DNA from: Streptomyces sp. A2-16
GTDB lineage: Bacteria; Actinomycetota; Actinomycetes; Streptomycetales; Streptomycetaceae
Assembly (NCBI RefSeq): GCF_018128905.1
Contig: NZ_CP063808.1
Span: 1,674,001 to 1,738,000, forward strand
Reading direction: 5' to 3'
Length of the DNA: 64,000 bases
The notes under the pieces are model-generated. The model did not search any database. It was not told the DNA's origin and saw only the letters and a program-made list of their open reading frames with translations. Every line of letters begins with the position of its first letter. Position 1 is the stretch's first letter. The position numbers and the translations under genes were made by a program. Shown piece after piece: positions 61,766 to 64,000 of this stretch.

Positions 61766-63507
61766 TTCGCGACCTCCACGTCCCGGGCGACCAGGGCGCG
61801 GTATCCCGGTTCCTCGGTGAGGAGTTGCTGATGGGTGCCGGACGCCGCGACTTTGCCGTCGACCAGGTAGTGGACCGTGTCGGCGTGGTCGAGCATCAGG
61901 GGCGAGGTGGAGGTGACGACCGTCGTACGGCCGCTCCGCGCGGTCTTGAGCCGGTCTGCCACGAGGGCCTCCGTGTGGGCGTCCAGGGCGGAGGTGGGTT
62001 CCGCGGCGAGGAGGATCTCCGGGTCGGCGAGGAGGGCCCTCACCAGTCGGATGCGTTGGCGCTGCCCGCCGGAGAGGTTGCGGGCCTGGGCGTCGACGGG
62101 GGAATCGAGGCCGTCCGGGAGGCCTTGCACGATGTCGTCCGCCACGGCTGCGTGTATCGCGGCTGCGGCCGAGTGGGGGCCGGTCGCGCCCCGCGGCGCA
62201 GCCGCAGATCGACCCGGCCCCGCCCCCCTTTGGGGCGCGATCACCTCACGCAGAGTTCCCGCGAACAGGTCTGCCTCGTGGTCCGCCAGCAAGATCCGCT
62301 CCCTGATCCGGGGCAGCCTGATCTCGTCCATCGGGACTCCGGCCCAGGTCGCCTGCGACGGGGTGTAGCGGCCGAGCCGGTCCAGCACCGCTGCCGTGTC
62401 CGCCGGATGCGCAGAGGTCAGTGCCGTCATGCGGCCCGGAAGGATGCGTACACCCGACTCCGGGTCGTGCAGCACCGACGGTTCCGCCGGAGCGTCCCTC
62501 GTCCCCCGGTCCTCCAGCGGCTCCAGCCGCAGGAACGCCACGACCCGCCTCGCCGCCACCACCCCCCGGCTCAGCTGGTACCCGCACTCCACCCAGAACG
62601 CCACCGGACCCACCAGGACGGCGACATAGCCGTACACCGCGACCAACTCGCCCACGGTGATGTCCCCCTGGGCGGCCAGACGGGCCGCGAGCCAGGTGAC
62701 CACGGCGAGGAACAGGGTGGGCAGGCCCACGCCGAGGGCCTGGACCCAGCTCGTGACCGCGCCCACCCGGTAGCCCTGGGCCCGCAGGTGCCCGCTGTCG
62801 CGGTGGAAGGCGTCGGCGACCAGGCTCTTGCCGCCCAGACCGTTGAGGACGCGCAGACCGCTCGCGAGATCGCCGATACGGGCGGTGAGGATGCCCTGGC
62901 GGTTGCGGTACTCCGTCTCGGCACCCTGGAGGCGGGACAGGAAGGGGCCCACGAGAAGGACGATCGCCGGAATGCCGAGGAGGACCACGGCCGCGAGGAC
63001 CGGGGACACCGCGACCAGGAGGGCGGCGACCGTCAGATAGGCGACGCACGCTCCGACGCCCGGGCCGACGACAGTCAGGGCGCCGGCGATCGTCTGCACG
63101 TCGCCCACGCCGATCGTGACGACCTCCCCGGCCCCGGTCCGGCGCGAGAGCGCGGCCCCGAGACGGACCGCCTGACCGACGACCACCTTGACCGTGCGGA
63201 AGTTGGCGTCCATCCGCACCCGGGTCATCGTGCGGTGCCGCATGATGCTCAGCCAGGCGTTGAAGGAACCGACCGCGAACAGCGCGAAGCTCCAGCCGGC
63301 GAGCGCCCCCCAGTCGCCCGGCTCCAGACCCTCGTCGATCGCCTTCGCCATCAGATACGGCGTCGCCGCCAGCAGCACCATCCACGTGCTGCCCAGCAGC
63401 GCCCCGGCCACCGACCGCCCCGGCTGGCAGCGCACCAGCCACCACAGGTACCGCCAACCGCCGCGGACATCGGGCGTGCCGGGGTCCTCGTACGCGTCGA
63501 CCATCAT
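61762..63507 (-). CDS. ABC exporter half-transporter with degenerate nucleotide-binding domain
   Basis: A 581-residue membrane-ATPase fusion with six membrane helices (about 30-320). Its nucleotide-binding domain has lost Walker A (the region reads TALTSAHPADTAAVLD), the Walker B aspartate (ILLAAEPTSALD) and the switch histidine (VVTSTSPLML). The signature NLSGGQRQRIRL is intact. About 27 residues (423-449, Gly/Ala/Arg/Pro-rich) are an insertion encoded by an interspersed repeat. Two ATGs overlap the ribosome binding site; 63507 is used, 63504 is possible. It is coupled to the next half-transporter, which supplies the working ATP site. It starts 25 bp after another ABC gene. Confidence 0.87.
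   Translation of the reverse strand: MMVDAYEDPGTPDVRGGWRYLWWLVRCQPGRSVAGALLGSTWMVLLAATPYLMAKAIDEGLEPGDWGALAGWSFALFAVGSFNAWLSIMRHRTMTRVRMDANFRTVKVVVGQAVRLGAALSRRTGAGEVVTIGVGDVQTIAGALTVVGPGVGACVAYLTVAALLVAVSPVLAAVVLLGIPAIVLLVGPFLSRLQGAETEYRNRQGILTARIGDLASGLRVLNGLGGKSLVADAFHRDSGHLRAQGYRVGAVTSWVQALGVGLPTLFLAVVTWLAARLAAQGDITVGELVAVYGYVAVLVGPVAFWVECGYQLSRGVVAARRVVAFLRLEPLEDRGTRDAPAEPSVLHDPESGVRILPGRMTALTSAHPADTAAVLDRLGRYTPSQATWAGVPMDEIRLPRIRERILLADHEADLFAGTLREVIAPQRGAGPGRSAAAPRGATGPHSAAAAIHAAVADDIVQGLPDGLDSPVDAQARNLSGGQRQRIRLVRALLADPEILLAAEPTSALDAHTEALVADRLKTARSGRTTVVTSTSPLMLDHADTVHYLVDGKVAASGTHQQLLTEEPGYRALVARDVEVAK
62163..62240 (-). repeat. Interspersed repeat copy 2, inside an ABC transporter gene
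   Basis: On the minus strand this reads GGGGCGGGG, then TGCGGCTGCGCCGCG (62206-62192), GGGCGC, CGGCCCCCAC and CCGCAG, in the same order as the intergenic copy at 165-274. The 15-bp core differs at one position. It lies in frame in the nucleotide-binding domain between the Q-loop and signature regions and adds about 27 residues without a stop. Confidence 0.6.
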
Positions 63508-63532
63508 TCCCCCTGGTCACCCATGTCGTCGT

Positions 63533-64000
63533 TCACGCCAGACTGTCCCGCCACGCCCGGTGCAGATCCGCGAACCGGCCCGTCCCCGCGACGAGTTCGG
63601 CCGGAGTGCCGTCCTCGACGATCCGGCCGTGCTCCATGACCAGCACCCGGTCGGCGATCTCCACGGTGGACAGCCGGTGCGCGATCACCACGGCCGTACG
63701 GCCCTTCAGGACCGTCGCCATCGCGCGCTGCACGGCCCGCTCGCCCGGGACGTCGAGCGAACTGGTCGCCTCGTCCAGGATCAGCACCGCCGGATCGGCG
63801 AGCAACGCCCGCGCGAACGCCACGAGTTGGCGCTGCCCGGCCGAGATGCGGCCACCCCGCTTGCGTACGTCCGTGTCGTACCCGTCGGGCAGGGCGCTGA
63901 TGAAGTCGTGCGCGCCGATCGCCTTCGCGGCCCGCTCGATCTCCTCGCGGCCGGCGTCCGGGCGGCCGATCGCGATGTTCTCGGCGACCGTGCCGGAGAA
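63533..64000 (-). CDS. ABC transporter ATP-binding domain, partial (5' end outside window)
   Basis: The last 155 residues of an ABC protein whose start lies to the right of the window. The visible part begins [17 protein letters not shown], just after the Q-loop, and contains signature [14 protein letters not shown], Walker [13 protein letters not shown] and switch histidine [10 protein letters not shown], all in good order. It ends 25 bp before the start of the degenerate half-transporter on the same strand, so three ABC genes form one operon. The open frame continues to the window edge. Confidence 0.88.
   Translation of the reverse strand, partial: FSGTVAENIAIGRPDAGREEIERAAKAIGAHDFISALPDGYDTDVRKRGGRISAGQRQLVAFARALLADPAVLILDEATSSLDVPGERAVQRAMATVLKGRTAVVIAHRLSTVEIADRVLVMEHGRIVEDGTPAELVAGTGRFADLHRAWRDSLA

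Noticed and set aside
61762..63507. Pseudogene call for the degenerate ABC gene
   Set aside because: The frame is complete, it is translationally coupled, the membrane domain and signature are intact, and its losses match those of its partner.

Overview
The window is high-GC actinobacterial chromosome, almost certainly Streptomyces. Nearly every codon ends in G or C, GTG starts are frequent, short 4-base start/stop overlaps are common, and the gene content (GlgE pathway, HelD, DUF6230/DUF6114 proteins, cslA-glxA-cslZ) is typical of that genus. From memory, the order from about 5.2 kb onward resembles the S. coelicolor SCO5413-SCO5452 region. I could not run a comparison.

Layout. 0.4-5.1 kb: a tip-glycan locus, cslA and glxA on the plus strand facing the GH6 glucanase cslZ. 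5.2-9.8 kb: a MarR regulator, a small membrane protein, isobutyryl-CoA mutase large subunit (icmA), a TetR regulator with a perfect 17-bp operator, and a thioredoxin-TPR protein. 9.8-19.4 kb: a block of exported proteins, all plus strand: DUF6230, DUF6114 and a Ser/Asp-rich surface protein, then a beta-propeller-type secreted protein, a 1464-residue polymorphic toxin with a Hint domain, and a translationally coupled candidate immunity gene. 19.4-25.5 kb: central carbon genes pyk, ackA and pta, with divergent pfkA. 25.5-31.8 kb: an HTH protein, a PPOX-family flavin or F420 enzyme, and a CitA/CitB-type two-component pair divergent from a DctA transporter. 31.8-38.5 kb: small regulators with recognisable operators, an AAA+ ATPase behind a GC-rich tandem repeat, a nucleotide-sugar-type reductase or epimerase, an Lrp regulator, and a MerR-thioredoxin pair. 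38.5-42.8 kb: a HelD-type RNA polymerase recycling helicase, then a P450 lacking the ExxR motif with a coupled orphan gene. 42.8-55.1 kb: the GlgE alpha-glucan operon glgE-treS-mak-glgB on the minus strand, a subtilisin, and divergent glgP. 55.2-64 kb: DUF1990, two tandem M4 metalloproteases, and an ABC exporter operon that runs off the right edge.

How the genes work together. TreS makes maltose from trehalose, Mak phosphorylates it, GlgE polymerises the maltosyl units, GlgB branches the glucan, and GlgP takes it apart. PfkA, Pyk, Pta and AckA cover glycolytic flux and acetate overflow. The CitA/CitB pair probably controls the adjacent dicarboxylate transporter.

The least explained parts are the secreted block with the toxin/immunity module, the ABC half-transporter that has lost one whole ATP site and carries an interspersed repeat in frame, the P450/orphan pair, and the Lys/Ala-rich extension on GlgB. 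I saw no rRNA, tRNA, CRISPR array, transposase or phage gene.
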